NCBI GenBank assembly: GCA_022828595.1
Contig: JAKGHH010000002.1
Location: 66,064,383-66,128,382 of the forward strand
Direction of reading: 5' to 3'
DNA length: 64,000 bases
From: Nelumbo lutea
Lineage: Eukaryota; Streptophyta; Magnoliopsida; Proteales; Nelumbonaceae
Under the pieces are notes generated by a model, which had not been told where the DNA came from, made no database searches, and saw only the letters and a program-made list of their open reading frames with translations. Below, piece after piece: positions 34,780-45,946 of the stretch. A program made the position numbers and the translations under genes. The stretch's first letter is position 1; every line of letters begins with the position of its first letter.

Positions 34780-35367
34780 GACTGTACAAAAAAACAGTTG
34801 GAGGTTGTACCACTAAATTGTTACTCTACCGCCCTAATAAATCACCACACTCCATACGAATGACTGAACACCACTAGGGTTCCTAGTACCAGGTTTCAGT
34901 AGCAATACTCACAACTATTCACCACTGTTTTAGTAATAATATTCACAAATTTTCACCACTTTTAGCAACAACACTACTGTTGTCTTTTACTGTCAGCACT
35001 AGAAACCCTAACAACACACCTCACGAAAAATATTTTCAGTTCTACAACAAATAGAAGATACTTGCTACATACCACAACTTAGTTCGAAGATCATGTACCT
35101 GTCGAGTAGAGGGTACCAAGTCTACACCGTCACCATCACAAAACCAGCCCTCTTTGAATTGCGAGTAGAGGGTTTTCTACCAACCACACAAAACCACAAC
35201 GATTGCACTCATTGGAGGCATGAAAAACCCCCAAAAGGAGAAAACAACCAGTCATTTTCTTCATTTCTGGAAAACTCTCTAAATATCAATGAGAATTCTA
35301 CAAAACCCTAGAAAGGAATGCGCATAACAGAGAGAAAATGAGACAACTGATCTGAACTGATTATCGT

Positions 35368-35380
35368 GGCTTTGATACCA
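35368..35380 (-). other. Primer-binding site of the copia element
   Basis: On the minus strand, TGGTATCAAAGCC directly follows the 5' LTR. It matches the plant copia consensus (TGGTATCAGAGCC, complementary to initiator-Met tRNA) except for one A in place of G. Confidence 0.85.
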
Positions 35381-35668
35381 TGATAAAACTTAGATTAGAT
35401 GTTCGTATATGTTCAGATCAGAAGAAAGAGATTGAAAAAAAAGAGAGAAGGAGAAGGAGAAAGAGAAGAAAAAAAAGGAGAAAAGTCATAGTCGAACTAG
35501 AGAGGAAATCTCAAAACCTCTAGTCGGCCCTTCTTTTATTTATACTCTTATAAGATCTACAAGGATTACCATTGTGCCCTCACTTAAGTGAGAGCCACAT
35601 CAATAGATCAGTACATATATAACTAAACATAAAAGGATTGTACTACCCTTGTATAGCGGACTTTAACA
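35381..35668 (-). repeat. 5' LTR of the copia element
   Basis: 288 bp, the same length as the 3' LTR. A TATAAATA box lies on the minus strand at about 35535-35545. The U3 palindrome is reduced to 14-16 bp here (CTCACTTAAGTGAG at 35580-35593) by one substitution. Confidence 0.95.
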
Positions 35669-36870
35669 AGTGCCTTCATTCCAAGAAAGGTTGATCAATG
35701 ATAATATACTCATTGCTCATGAGCTAATCCACCATATGAGGACTTCAGAGAGCAAAAATGGGGTGATGGCTCTAAAGCTTGATATGAGTAACGCCTATGA
35801 TAGACCGGAGTGTCCCTTCCTTGGAAAAGAAACCTCCAAAAGCTAGGTTTTGGTTCTAAATGGACCCAGTGGATTATGGCTCCCCCACTAAGAAAATCAT
35901 TCCAGGGAAGGACATAAGACAGGGGGATCTACCCCTGTACCTTTTTATCCTCTGTTCTGACCCATGTACCTTTTTATCCTCTGTTCTGAGGTCTTTTCTA
36001 CTAACCTGACAAAGCTAGTGTAAAACTCTATAATTTCAGGTATTAAATTAAATGCTCACTACCCCACCACATCTCACATATTTTTTGTAGATGATAGCCA
36101 TATCTTCACCAAAGCTTCACTTCAGGAAGGGGCCCATATGGTAGAAGGCATTTCAATCTATGAATGGATTCATGTCAACTGGTGAATTTTGCAAAATCTG
36201 AATTTTTTTTTCAATTCCAAAACCCACCCTAGATTCAGGAAGATGATAGCAAAGTGCCTTTAAGGTAAAACTAGTAAGGATGCCCTCCAAGTAATTAGGT
36301 CTCCCTACCCTCTCCAGCAAAAGCAAAACAAGTCTTTTTTTCCCAATTGGTTGAGAGGGTGCAAAATAAAACAAATGCATGGAATGAGAAATATCTCACC
36401 CAGGCAGGGAAAGAAAAACTGCTAAAATCGGTAGTAGCAACCATTCCAGCCTATTCCATGTCTTGTTTTCTTCTTCCAAAGAAGATTTATAATGAAATTA
36501 ATGAACATCGAAGACACTTCTGGTGGGGGAAGAACCACATGATAGAGACAAGATTCACTCGGTATCCTAGGACATCTTACCTAGAAATAAGAACAATGAT
36601 GGTATGGATTTTAGGAAACCCCATTGTTTCAATCTGGCTCTCTTGGCAAAACTAGCATGGAGATTAGCAAGCAAAGAAGATAGTCTTTGGGATCAGATCA
36701 TGCACAGTAAGTATTTCAAAAATAAAAGTTTTTTGAGGGACAATTGGATATCGGGTGTAGAAGGATTCAAATTCATGGGACCAGACTTTCCTCAATTTTT
36801 CAGTGAGCTAATTGACCGAGAACATGGATCTTGGAAATCTTCTTGATTGTCTTGATTGGCTGCAATCCCT
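35669..36870 (+). pseudogene. L1-type LINE ORF2 relic, part 2 (RT to zinc-binding region)
   Basis: Continues the LINE broken at 30385. It resumes with AFIPRKVDQ (about 35674-35700). Then come [14 protein letters not shown] of the RT palm (about 35765-35806) and the active-site region HIFFVDDSHIFTKAS (36076-36120), where FVDD replaces the usual FADD. HFWWGKNH and NLALLAKLAWRLASKEDSLW (36510-36690) lead into the C-terminal zinc-binding region. A 29-bp tandem duplication at 35937-35994 (GTACCTTTTTATCCTCTG twice) breaks the frame. Compared with 56524-58790 it lacks two internal pieces, so the zinc-binding and RNase H-like parts are missing. Confidence 0.8.
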
Positions 36871-37425
36871 TGCAAGAACCGATGTTGGTTAACTTCTCAT
36901 GGTTTTTGTTTTCGGTTGTTTATTTTCATTAATAGAAATCTTCTCATTTACTAATAAAAACAAAAACACAGTAGTGTTCTAGGCAAAAACAGACACCCCT
37001 CTTGCGCACATACTTATGAGCTAGAGACAAGATTGTACATACTGGGCTGGGTTACACCTATCACGAGTGAACACGCCAACATTCAGTACAAAAGGGGCCC
37101 AAATGGGATCCATAGTGAACACCAGCGTCTTTACCTAATAATCAGCTATAGTGTTCACTGGAAATAGTGAACATAATAGCATTTCAGGTCGAAAAATTCA
37201 GACATGTTTCACACCTAAATCGTACCATCGACGTGGGATAGAAGTTGGGATGAGAGAGAATAGGCATACCAGTTAAAATGCCACTTTGTTCTAGCCGCTC
37301 TCACTCTAATCTAGTTGTTTAAGAATAATAACTCTGCTCCAACCATTTGAGAACAATATATTATTCATTCAAATTGGAATGCCAATAGCATCCAGACACA
37401 GTAAAAACGTAGTCTACAATTAGTC
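35674..37425. repeat. Segmental duplication: LINE 3' half plus flank, copy 1
   Basis: Matches 56524-59530 in direct orientation. Homology begins at about 35715 (GAGCTAATCCAC), runs through the LINE, and continues more than 500 bp beyond its last coding motif: TGGCTGCAATCC..., CTGGGCTGGGTTACAC..., GTGAACATAATAGCATTTCAGG, and CTCACTCTAATC(T/C)A(G/A)TTGTTTAAG up to about 37425. Three stretches present in copy 2 are absent here. Confidence 0.8.
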
Positions 37426-37970
37426 TTTAACTCTCAATTATCTATGAATGATTGAGAGTATGTTCTTCCCTATTGTTCACTGTTTCAGAATAGGCAAGGA
37501 TTGAGAGTATGTTTATGATTATTCTAGGTTTACTTTAAGGTCCAAACTCAAAACGGAGCTTTGCTTTCTTCTTTGATGTTCAATGCCTAACGGACACGAG
37601 TGAAAATGGAAAATGGAGTCGACAAAAGGAAAAAAGATGAACGCATGGAGAGGGAAATGAGAAGAGCGTGTATGATATGGATGTTCAGATGTGAAAAATT
37701 TAGGAAAGCGGAGGAAATTGAGAGAGAGATTTTAGGTACTGAGGAAAGTGGGGGGTGTTGAGAGATTGAGAGAAAGGGATTTTAAGAAGAATTTTAGCCA
37801 ATTGATGTAGAAACTTGTAAAAGTTAGAAAGCCAATAAGGGAAACACTCTAGATTCTAGAATTGTAGGGTTGGGATAAGAGAGAACTGAGAGGCTATTTC
37901 ACGTGATCATCATTGTTTTAATAACCCTAAAACTTGTATTTTTTGGAATTATTATATGCATTCTTGTCTA
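37426..37970. other. Unique stretch without recognisable gene
   Basis: Non-coding. One direct repeat, GATTGAGAGTATGTT, occurs at about 37450 and 37501. Nothing else is supported. Confidence 0.4.
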
Positions 37971-39029
37971 AGGTACTGTTTGGTAGCACTGAACTGACCA
38001 CCAGAATGCTGAAAAACTTACTTTTTTTAGTGCTCAGTGGTCATTTTGTTGTACCTTTGAATGTTGCCACTAAACATAGAATGTATAGCTTCGAATTCTT
38101 CAGACGGTGGGCTTCCAAGCACATTCCAAAGTAGCACACGAAATATTTTTTTATTGTGTTTTCCCTTTAAAAATTCAAAATGTTCAAAATTGCCCTTGTG
38201 TTCTCTCAACACAACTTTAAAACCTTTTTTTGTCTTTGTAACATTGTTTTTCCATTATCAAATGCAATAGTGATTAGTGAACGTCCTCAGCGTTCAAAGT
38301 TCAAGCTTGAAAAAAGAAATAGAGGTGGATTATTACCATTTTTTTGTAAATCTATACTTCTTACATTTTTATTGTTTTACCTGTTTTATAGTTTTTAATA
38401 TTTATAAATCTATTTACTATATTTTAATTTCATTTTATATTGTTTTTTACTAATACTATAAGATTTCTTTATGTTTTTTTTTTAATTTTTTCTTACTATC
38501 GTTATTGTCGTTTTTACATTTTTTTTATAATTATAACAATTTTAATTTTCACTAATTTCTCTTTTCTTTTTGAATTTTTATTGTATATTATTTTACTATT
38601 TTTTATTTTTTATAACTTTTACTATTATATTAATAATTTTTTTACTATTTCATCTCTTTTTACATTATTTTATTATTTATCAATCTCTTTTAAATAATTC
38701 CTAATATTTTTATATTAATTTTTTCATTAAATGGTTTATTTTATATATTTAATTTTTATTACCATTATTATTTTATTTTTCTACATTTGGTTTTACTTTT
38801 AACATTTTTTACTATTTTAACATTTCATATTATTTTTTATTTTTATTGATATTATTTTTTTGTTTTATCAAATTTTATATTTGTATTATTTTTATAAGAT
38901 TTTTTATAACGACATTCTATTACTTTAATCATTTTTGTTTACTTCTATTTAAATAATGACTTTAAGGGGTAAATTTCTAAAATGTAAACTTCTCAAACGT
39001 CACATCATTCAGATTACCGAACAATCCCA
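37971..39029. mobile_element. Candidate MITE-like element with T-rich interior
   Basis: The left end reads GGTACTGTTTGGTAGCACTG. The right end in reverse complement reads GGGATTGTTCGGTAATCTGA. With one gap these align as an imperfect inverted repeat of about 25 bp. The interior (38400-38900) is an extreme T-rich tract. No target duplication is evident, so boundaries are tentative. The open frames within the T-rich tract are phenylalanine/isoleucine artefacts. Confidence 0.4.
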
Positions 39030-39378
39030 CAGAAAAGCAAATTTTCTTGTAAATGCTTTCAGAACTTTTCTAGAATTTATTTTTTCAGACTTCAGATTTA
39101 CATAATGCCACCTAAGTATCAAATATTAATATTCCTGATATCATTGGATATCAATAATTGCTACTTCTTGTTATATCGACAAAAACTTGATTACCACGTA
39201 AAAGTATTTGGAAGTGATAAAAGAAATCACTTCTATAAGTGAAAAAAGCAATAAATTAACTAATTAAGGTTATGCTTGGATAAGCATTTTCAAAGTAATT
39301 AGGTGATTCAATAATAATGAAAAAAAAAATCTTTAACATTTAAATGTGTGTTTTTTTAGAACAAAAGTATTACCTAAG

Positions 39379-40070
39379 ACTGAGTTTGGAAGGGGTACAA
39401 ATGCAAATATGTAGAGTACAAAACCTTAAATTCCCGTTTGTACGTTGGCTCGAGTGACAATTTGGTATCCGAACTTTAAAATGCAACAATCCAGTACCTG
39501 AATTGTCAAAATGTGACAATCTAGTACCTCAACTTTCAAAATGTGACAATCCATTACCTGAACTTTCAAAATGTGGCAATCCAGTACCTGCCATTAACCA
39601 GTCCATTAATCAGCCGTTAAGTGACATTTGAAAAGTAAAAAATGCCCTAACAATGCCATCTAATTCTCTTTAACAACCATCCGAACATTGACAATAAAAT
39701 GAACAATCCCAAATAATAAATTCTTTTAAACAGTCACCAACTTTTTTGAATAGAAGAGGCTAGGATTTGGGACTGTTCAGTTTTTTGTCAACGTTTGGAT
39801 GGTTGACAAAGATAATTAGATGGCATTTGAAGGGCAATTTTGACTTTTCAAATGTCACTTAATGGCTGATTAACGGATTGTTTAACATCAGGAACTGGAC
39901 TGTCACATTTTGAAAGTTCGGGTACTGGATTCTCGCATTTTAAAGTTCGGGTACCAAATTGTCACTTGAGCCAAAATACAAGGTACTGATCGAGAATTTT
40001 CCCTATTTTGTATTATTTTGTATGTATTTATGCTATACATATTTGCATTTGTACTATTTCCAACTGAGCC
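39379..40070. mobile_element. Outer MITE containing a nested MULE-type MITE
   Basis: GAGTTTGGAAGGGGTACAAA at 39383 is matched in inverted orientation by TTTGTACTATTTCCAACTGAG ending at about 40067. Both adjoin an ATGCAAATATGTA word. The two arms flank the element at 39428-40003, so that one inserted into this one. The right arm resembles 47429-47452. Confidence 0.55.
39428..40003. mobile_element. Mutator-like MITE, relative of 15727-16286
   Basis: Left AAATTCCCG...GGCTCGAGTGACAATTTGG and right (reverse complement) GGGAAAATTCTCG...GGCTCAAGTGACAATTTGG are inverted repeats, with a short deletion in the left arm. Four units of about 30 bp (GAACTTTCAAAATGTGACAA and variants followed by TCCAGTACCT) run in tandem at 39471-39589. 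No 9-bp target duplication is recognisable. Confidence 0.7.
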
Positions 40071-40102
40071 TAAAGTAGAAATATTTGTGCAACAAAGCAC
40101 AT

Positions 40103-40752
40103 TGATGAGGGCATTTTGGTCCTTCCACACAAATAATGACACGTGGACACTGTTGATAGCGCAACGCCAAGTGAGTAGGCTATCTCGATGAGTCAACACG
40201 TATCATCCAACATTAGGTAGACGATCGAGCTGGGGCGAGCTTGAGCAACTAGAAATGCAAGCTCACCCAAACCGTTTCACATGCCTCACCCTCGAGGGCA
40301 CCTTTACCGCGACCATAGAAGCAGCTTGCCGACCGCGACCACAAGTCCCGCGGGTGACCTGTTACTGTCACGTGAATCTAGCAACTAAAATATTAACGAG
40401 CCTTATATTGCGAAAACAGCTCCGCCAAAGACTCAAAGACGTTGCCCAAAGCACTTGAACCCCAGATAACTATAAAAGGACTCCAAATCCGCCCGAAAAG
40501 GTATGCACACAAATATACTCTAGCTCTCTCACACTCTTAAGAGATTTCCACACCATCTTTTCTGACTTAAGCATCGGAGTGTTCTCTTTGGGCAAAAGCT
40601 ACCCGGGCACTCTCACCCTTCTCTCCTTGTAGCTCACTTTCAACTCGTACTTACAAGCACCAGCTTGGCCACATAGCTCGCCCCTGCCAGATCATAGTCT
40701 TGTTCAAGCCAAGTCATCAGATATGAGGGAGCGACGAGATTGCACATCATCA
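40103..40752 (+). repeat. 5' LTR of the gypsy element
   Basis: 650 bp. A TATAAAA box lies at 40471-40477. The downstream transcribed part contains CTCTAGCTCTCTCACACTCTTAAG. The LTRs differ at many positions and by small indels, so the insertion is old. Confidence 0.93.
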
Positions 40753-40775
40753 ATTGGTGTCGTCTGTGGGAATTG
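40753..40775 (+). other. Primer-binding site of the gypsy element
   Basis: ATTGGTGTCGTCTGTGGGAA directly follows the 5' LTR. It is two bases from the common plant gypsy form with GCGCC in place of GTGTC. Confidence 0.75.
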
Positions 40776-40821
40776 CAACAAAAAGCTAAGTTCTCTTTTT
40801 ACTTCCTTTCAAAGTTCAGTA

Positions 40822-41130
40822 ATGGCATCCTCAAGCAATCCACCTCTCAACAACAATGATGTCAACGGCCAAATCCCTGCTATTACCATTGGCCAGATCA
40901 ATGTTTCCTCGCACCCAGTCAAAACACTAGAAAATGTGAACGTGCCTCCCCCTACGATTGAGCCCGTAGTAGCTCTTTCAATGGTTGACACACACCAGTT
41001 CTATGATCTGGTGCGGTGCGTGCAAGGGATGAAAGAGCATCTCAAATCTTGGGAAAACAAATTCGCCTTTATAGGGGGGCAACCGCAACCGCAACCGCAA
41101 CAGCAACAACAACAACAAGTACCTCTCTAA
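40822..41130 (+). pseudogene. Gypsy gag, N-terminal fragment
   Basis: The likely start is 40822 (MASSSNPPLNNND), although the frame is open from inside the LTR. About 102 codons survive: a polar N-terminus, LSMVDTHQFYDLVRCVQGMK, and a Gln/Pro-rich tail (QPQPQPQQQQQQQ) that ends at a stop at 41130. The following 250 bp still look gag-like (Gln-rich, with NRAPGHDNNQHR) but hold several stops. The nucleocapsid knuckle is absent. Confidence 0.7.
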
Positions 41131-41385
41131 CAAGAGCCTCATTAGCAGGAACCTCGACATAGTCAATAGGTACCCCTTCAGCAGGTACCTCAATAGAATG
41201 CCGGTCATAACCAAACCGGTCAAATTGACTCGATTGCACCCCATATTCGCAACCAGATCCAGATCTCTAACAGAGCGCCTGGGCATGACAACAACCAGCA
41301 TCGTGTCAATGACATGACCCACAACAACCAACTCCTTGTGGAAAGTCGAGCTACAACTACCATTGGGACAGACGCCACCAGCCCT

Positions 41386-43216
41386 GGATACTTCATGTAG
41401 ACAGCTCGTCTAACCAGAGTGGGAGTAGGGTTGGGTTAATACTCTATCGACCTAGTGATATACAATTGGAGTACGCGCTCCAGTTTCAATTCCGAGCTTC
41501 AAATAATGAGGCCGAGTAAGAAGCATTGTTGGTTGGCTTGGCACTAGCAAAAGAAATGGGAGCAAAGCACCTAGTAGTTTGTAGCGACTCACAGCTCCTT
41601 GTAAATCAGGTAAATGGGGATGACGAAGCCCAAGAACCCTCCATGGTAGCCTACTTGGCCAAAGTAAGAGAACTCCTCCCTAGTTTCGACTATTGGTATC
41701 TCCAACAAATTTTGAGATCGAAAAATATAGAGCTTGATGCCCTTTCCATACTTGCAAGTACGATTGACTCTACAAAACGAAGTCTACAGAGAAGAGCTAC
41801 CTCGCCCCTTGATAGAAAAGGGGGGAGAAGAGGTCGCCCATATACCTGATACAGAGCCGAGCTGGATAGACCCGATCTACAACTACCTAAAACATGGAAC
41901 GTTACAAGTAGAAATGAATGCAGCTCAGCGAATAGAATGACAATCAGCTCGCTACGTCATAGTAGGCAAGAAGCTTTACAAAAGACCCTTCACGCCGCCC
42001 TACCTACAGTGTCTATGGCGAGTAGAAGCAAACCAAGTCATGCATGAGATTCATGAAGGCCTCTGCGGAGGACATAAAGGGGGCAAGGCCCTTGCTCAGA
42101 AAGCTTTGTGGCAAGGGTACTATTGTCCCACCATGAAAGCAAATGTAACCGAGTTGGTCCACGATGTGACAAATGTCAATGACACACCAACATCCTGCAC
42201 CAACCCGCTACCAACCTGAGATATTTGACCAGCCCATAGCCATTCACATAGTGGGGTATTGACTTGATAGGCCCCTTCCCATTAGTGAAAGGGCAAAAAA
42301 AGTTCTTGGTAGTAGCATTAGATTATTTCACAAAGTGGGTTGAAGTCGAACCTCTGGTCACCACAATTGGTCACAACGTCCAAAATTTCTTTTGGAAAAG
42401 CATAGTCTATAGATTCGGCCTACCTAGAGTGTTGATCTCAGATAATGGGAAGCAGTTCAAGGATATTAAGTTTCAGAATTTGTGTGCACAGATGGGAATA
42501 AGACAAAATTTCACCTCAATGGTGTACCCCCCAAGCTAATGGGCAAGCTGAAGTCACCAACAGGGCCATTCTGCACGGCCTCAAAGATTGGCTCTCCTGA
42601 GCTAAGGGTTTGTGGGTGGACGAGCTACCCAATGTACTGTGGGCCTACAGGAACCACCATCAAGACAGCAACAGGCAAGATGCCTTTCAACTTAACTTAT
42701 GGGACTAAAGTGGTGATACCAACTGAAATGGAGGTCCCAACATTGCGATTTGAAGCATTCGACAAAGAACCAAATGAAGAAGATTTGCAAGCCAACCTCA
42801 ATCTAGTGGAAGAAGTCAAAGACCTGGCCTACATTCAAACCGCAACATACCAACAGCGCATAGCTCAGTACTACAATGCCCGAGTTAAGAGATGCCATTT
42901 CAGGGTTGGCAACTTGGTGCTTAGGAAAGTTATGGTGCCGAAACCTGGTGTGGGAAAGCTCAGCCCGAATTGGGAATGCTCTTACAAGGTCTCTAAGGTT
43001 ATAGATGGGAACCCATATGAACTCGAAACACTTGATGGGAAGGCAGTGCCCCAGGCATGGAATGTAGGTATTACCTTTGAAAGCAAAGTGCTTCGAGCTA
43101 CATATGTGAGCTCACCAGAATCAACTAATAGCTCAACCCAATATCATGGAAGCTTGATCGACAATGCTAAAGGTAAAAGAATAACAGAGATATGTTCCAC
43201 GATGGAGCTGAGCTAA
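41386..43216 (+). pseudogene. Gypsy pol remnant: RNase H and integrase
   Basis: The RNase H domain starts at about 41388 (ILHVDSSSNQSGSRVGLIL). It keeps its acidic residues in NNEAE and CSDSQLLVNQVNG, with one tyrosine codon of the NEAEYEA motif now TAA at 41518. It follows gag directly, so protease and RT were deleted near 41375-41385. Integrase has the N-terminal HEIHEGLCGGHKGGKALA (42040-42100). CDKCQ is readable after a frameshift near 42160. The core has WGIDLIGPFPL (Asp 1), LISDNGKQF (Asp 2) and a GQAEVTNRAIL segment (Glu) reached by another frameshift at about 42535. A C-terminal frame runs to 43216 (QYYNARVKRCHFRVGNLVLRK). It cannot make a working protein. Confidence 0.85.
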
Positions 43217-43474
43217 ACAACATGAAGATAGCCAAGCTAACAAACGATGCTACAAGGAACAACTACTTCTATTAACAAAAAGGCCAAACGACCATACAAG
43301 AAAGTAGGGCAAATGGCTACAAAAAAAAAGGGAAAAGGAAAAGTTCAACAGGTTCGGACATGATAGGGCACATAGGCCTCGGAAAGCTTATAGGAGCATA
43401 AAGCCCCCGGAACAATAAGAGAAACCATCATCATCACCATCAAACAGCCATTCGAGCTACCTGTCGCCTCCATC

Positions 43475-45329
43475 CTAGGCCCCCTCGTCGTTTTCCTCCT
43501 CAACCCCCTCTTCGCCATCATCTTCCTCCTCTTCTGGGGTTAAGGGCTCTTCATCCACCTGAGTGACGAGCTCGCCTAGGACCCTACGCATAGTAACGGA
43601 GCTGACATCGAGGTTGGGATATAGGGACTTTAGATAACGATGGCATAGCTTGAAGCCCTTCTTCATGGAAGGGATATCGTCCACCGCCCTCTGCTTTGAA
43701 TACGTGGGAGACTTCAGATAAGAAGCAACAGCCTCCTCCCTACCTCGATGCAAGTCCTAGGCACACTTTGACCGCCTCTCCTCTAGCTCATGACATGCCT
43801 CACTCAACTCACGCTATGACTGGGTCAGCTCGCACTGTAGGCTCTAGTTCGCATGATAAAGGCACTGGCACTCTTGGCGCTCTCCCTTTGAATCGAGCCA
43901 GAGTTTCTGCACTTCAGCATTAAGCAAGCCGATGTTTGCCTGCATGCTATCCTGCACCTTCTGCCCTAAGTGAGCATGATCTAGCAGAACCTACCTATAG
44001 GTGTTCGCTTGCAGAGATTGAAACCAGAATGAGAAGAGCTTGCCAAGAAAGGAACCAAAAAATTTAAAAGAAAATTAGACCTAGATGATGCACTGGGTCA
44101 GCCAAGATCCAGTCTTGATAAGATCCAGCTCGCTAAACCGCCGCATATCCTCAGGAAGGAGTATGCCCCTGGCCAACTGAAGAACCACGCATACATTGTT
44201 CAATCGATCGATGATAGACATGTTAGGTATGTTGGGGATAAAGGGGGGGATGTCAAACACATAAGGGCCAGCCTCTCACTCCTCCTAGGTGACCTAGGGC
44301 TCGAGCGGAGGCTACTCAATACACATTGGATCCTCTTCCCCCTTTAGATTGATGACGGGAGGAGTCCCAAACAAAGAAGCCTTTCCCCTGGAAGACTGAG
44401 GCTCAACTCAGCACTTCTTGCGAGAAGACCTCATATCCTCATTAGTTGACATCATTGAAGACAACCTCGCCATACCTACAGATAAAAACAGAATCATCAG
44501 CCGAAATAATAAGGAAAGGAAATAAGTAGATGTACGACCTAGAGAAAATATGCAATGTGCGACCTGATAACTAACACACCTATACGGCTTAGTCCTACCT
44601 AAATAAGCATCGGCTCGGCCAAAAACTCTTCAATCCTAACCCATTCTTGGACGAGCTACTGAACCATAACCTATAGTTTGGCGTCCCTACACTCAACAAC
44701 CTTTTGGCAACTACTAGGCAGTCTCGACATCCCAACCTCCATTTTTTTTCAAGAAAAAAGAACCTCTTCTTCCAACCTTTATCCTCATTGGGGAAGTCTA
44801 AGATCTTCCTCCCACTACGGAAGGGAAGATAAAAGCAAAATGGGCCAGAGATTCTTTTCATCTGAACTGAGGTTGAGAAGGTCTCAAGACTCAAGGGGAA
44901 GCCCTGGTGGTGGCATAAACTAATCAGCCCAACCAATGTTGTGACCCCGTTTAGGGCGAGCTAACCTAGCGATATTTTGTAGCACCTCAAAACAGCGGTG
45001 ATAAACGGATGGAGAGAGAAGTGGAGACCAGCTTCCAAGGACTCCTCATAGACACACAACCCCTCCCGGCCGTGGTCCCAAGGATAGTGATTGGCAGCAG
45101 GCTCAATCCAATGATATTCGTCGGGAATCTCATATCTTTGGCATATCTCAACTATTTCCACCCCAAACAATTGGGTCGGCTCAAACATGCCTATTATAGT
45201 TTCAACCTCCTCTCTCCTGCACACCAAGGCACCATCGAAATAGACCTCATATGAGCCCTCCCTAGGGGAGCTCGACTCATCGTCCAACCTATCACTAGAC
45301 GGCCTATCCTCAGTAAAGCAACGAGACAT
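43475..45329 (-). pseudogene. Antisense additional ORF of the gypsy element
   Basis: A minus-strand coding relic between integrase and the 3' LTR. The first part (45329-44961) starts MSRCFTEDRP. It contains EIVEICQRYEIPDEYHWIEP and GLCVYEESLEAGLHFSLHPF then ITAVLRCYKISLGQ. After a small gap the second part (44936-44595) continues VGLISLCHHQGFPLS, GPFCFYLPF and NEDKGWKKRFFFLEKKW. A third part (43753-43475) has GFKLCHRYLKSLYPNLDVSS and an acidic tail EEEEDDGEEGVEEENDEGA. The HPF...VLR...P N and GWK.RFFF pattern is the one found in the plant 'putative gypsy-type transposon' family (Pfam Transposase_28). The assignment is from memory of the motif pattern. Its role in the element's life cycle is unknown. 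The frame is broken in at least two places. Confidence 0.7.
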
Positions 45330-45946
45330 GGCAGAAAATTAGAAGTACTCACCAGGGAAACAAAGAGAAAACCAAAGATGACAGCAACAGAACTCGGGGC
45401 AAAGGGAAAATAGAGCTCGCCAACGAGAAAACGGAGCTCGTCTCAATAGACCAGCTCTAGACACCAACTCGCAGACCACCCTCCTTCTCCAGAAAATCCA
45501 AAAACAACAATGGACGAGTGGGGACCTCAACAGGGGCCCCATACTTATAGTTCACAAGGGGAAAGACCGATGGTGCAGATGAAGATAGCAGTTGGCAGGG
45601 GCATGCCAGCCTAAGATCCGATGGCACAAGTGCATAACAACTTGGCGACAGTAAAGAAATAGCACGCGGGCTCAATGTTTGAGCATGTGAATTCAAATAT
45701 TTGAATGAGCGTGCACTCAAATTCGAATTTAAACGCGTGCTCGAAATTGAAATGCCCGCCAAAAGTTCTCCCAAGCGCATAATAGGAAATTTTCCTTCCT
45801 CCTTTTTAGAAGACTTAAGAAGGAGCGATCCAAACTACACGCCCAAACTAGGCGAGCTGGACTGCCGAAAAGGCAGGCAGAACAAAATCACCCAGAAGGT
45901 CATACTCTCTTCGCCAGCTGGTCAGCGGCTGAAGAGTGGGGGGAAT

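Larger units (their letters stand above)
30386..35668 (-). mobile_element. Complete Ty1/copia LTR retrotransposon inserted in a LINE
   Basis: Two 288-bp LTRs (30386-30673 and 35381-35668) are bounded by TG...CA and flanked by the 5-bp duplication AGTGC (30381-30385 and 35669-35673). The element reads on the minus strand, so 35381-35668 is the 5' LTR. Next to it is a primer-binding site, TGGTATCAAAGCC, one base from the initiator-Met tRNA type. Next to the 3' LTR is a polypurine tract read as GCTTGAGGGGGAGTG. Order is gag, protease, integrase, RT, RNase H, as in copia. By eye the LTRs differ at roughly two dozen positions, so it is an old insertion. It splits the LINE reverse transcriptase frame. 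Confidence 0.95.

Noticed and set aside
38440..38697. 85-codon frame rich in Phe, Ile, Tyr
   Set aside because: It lies within an extreme T-rich tract. It resembles membrane protein only because TTT/ATT/TAT codons dominate.
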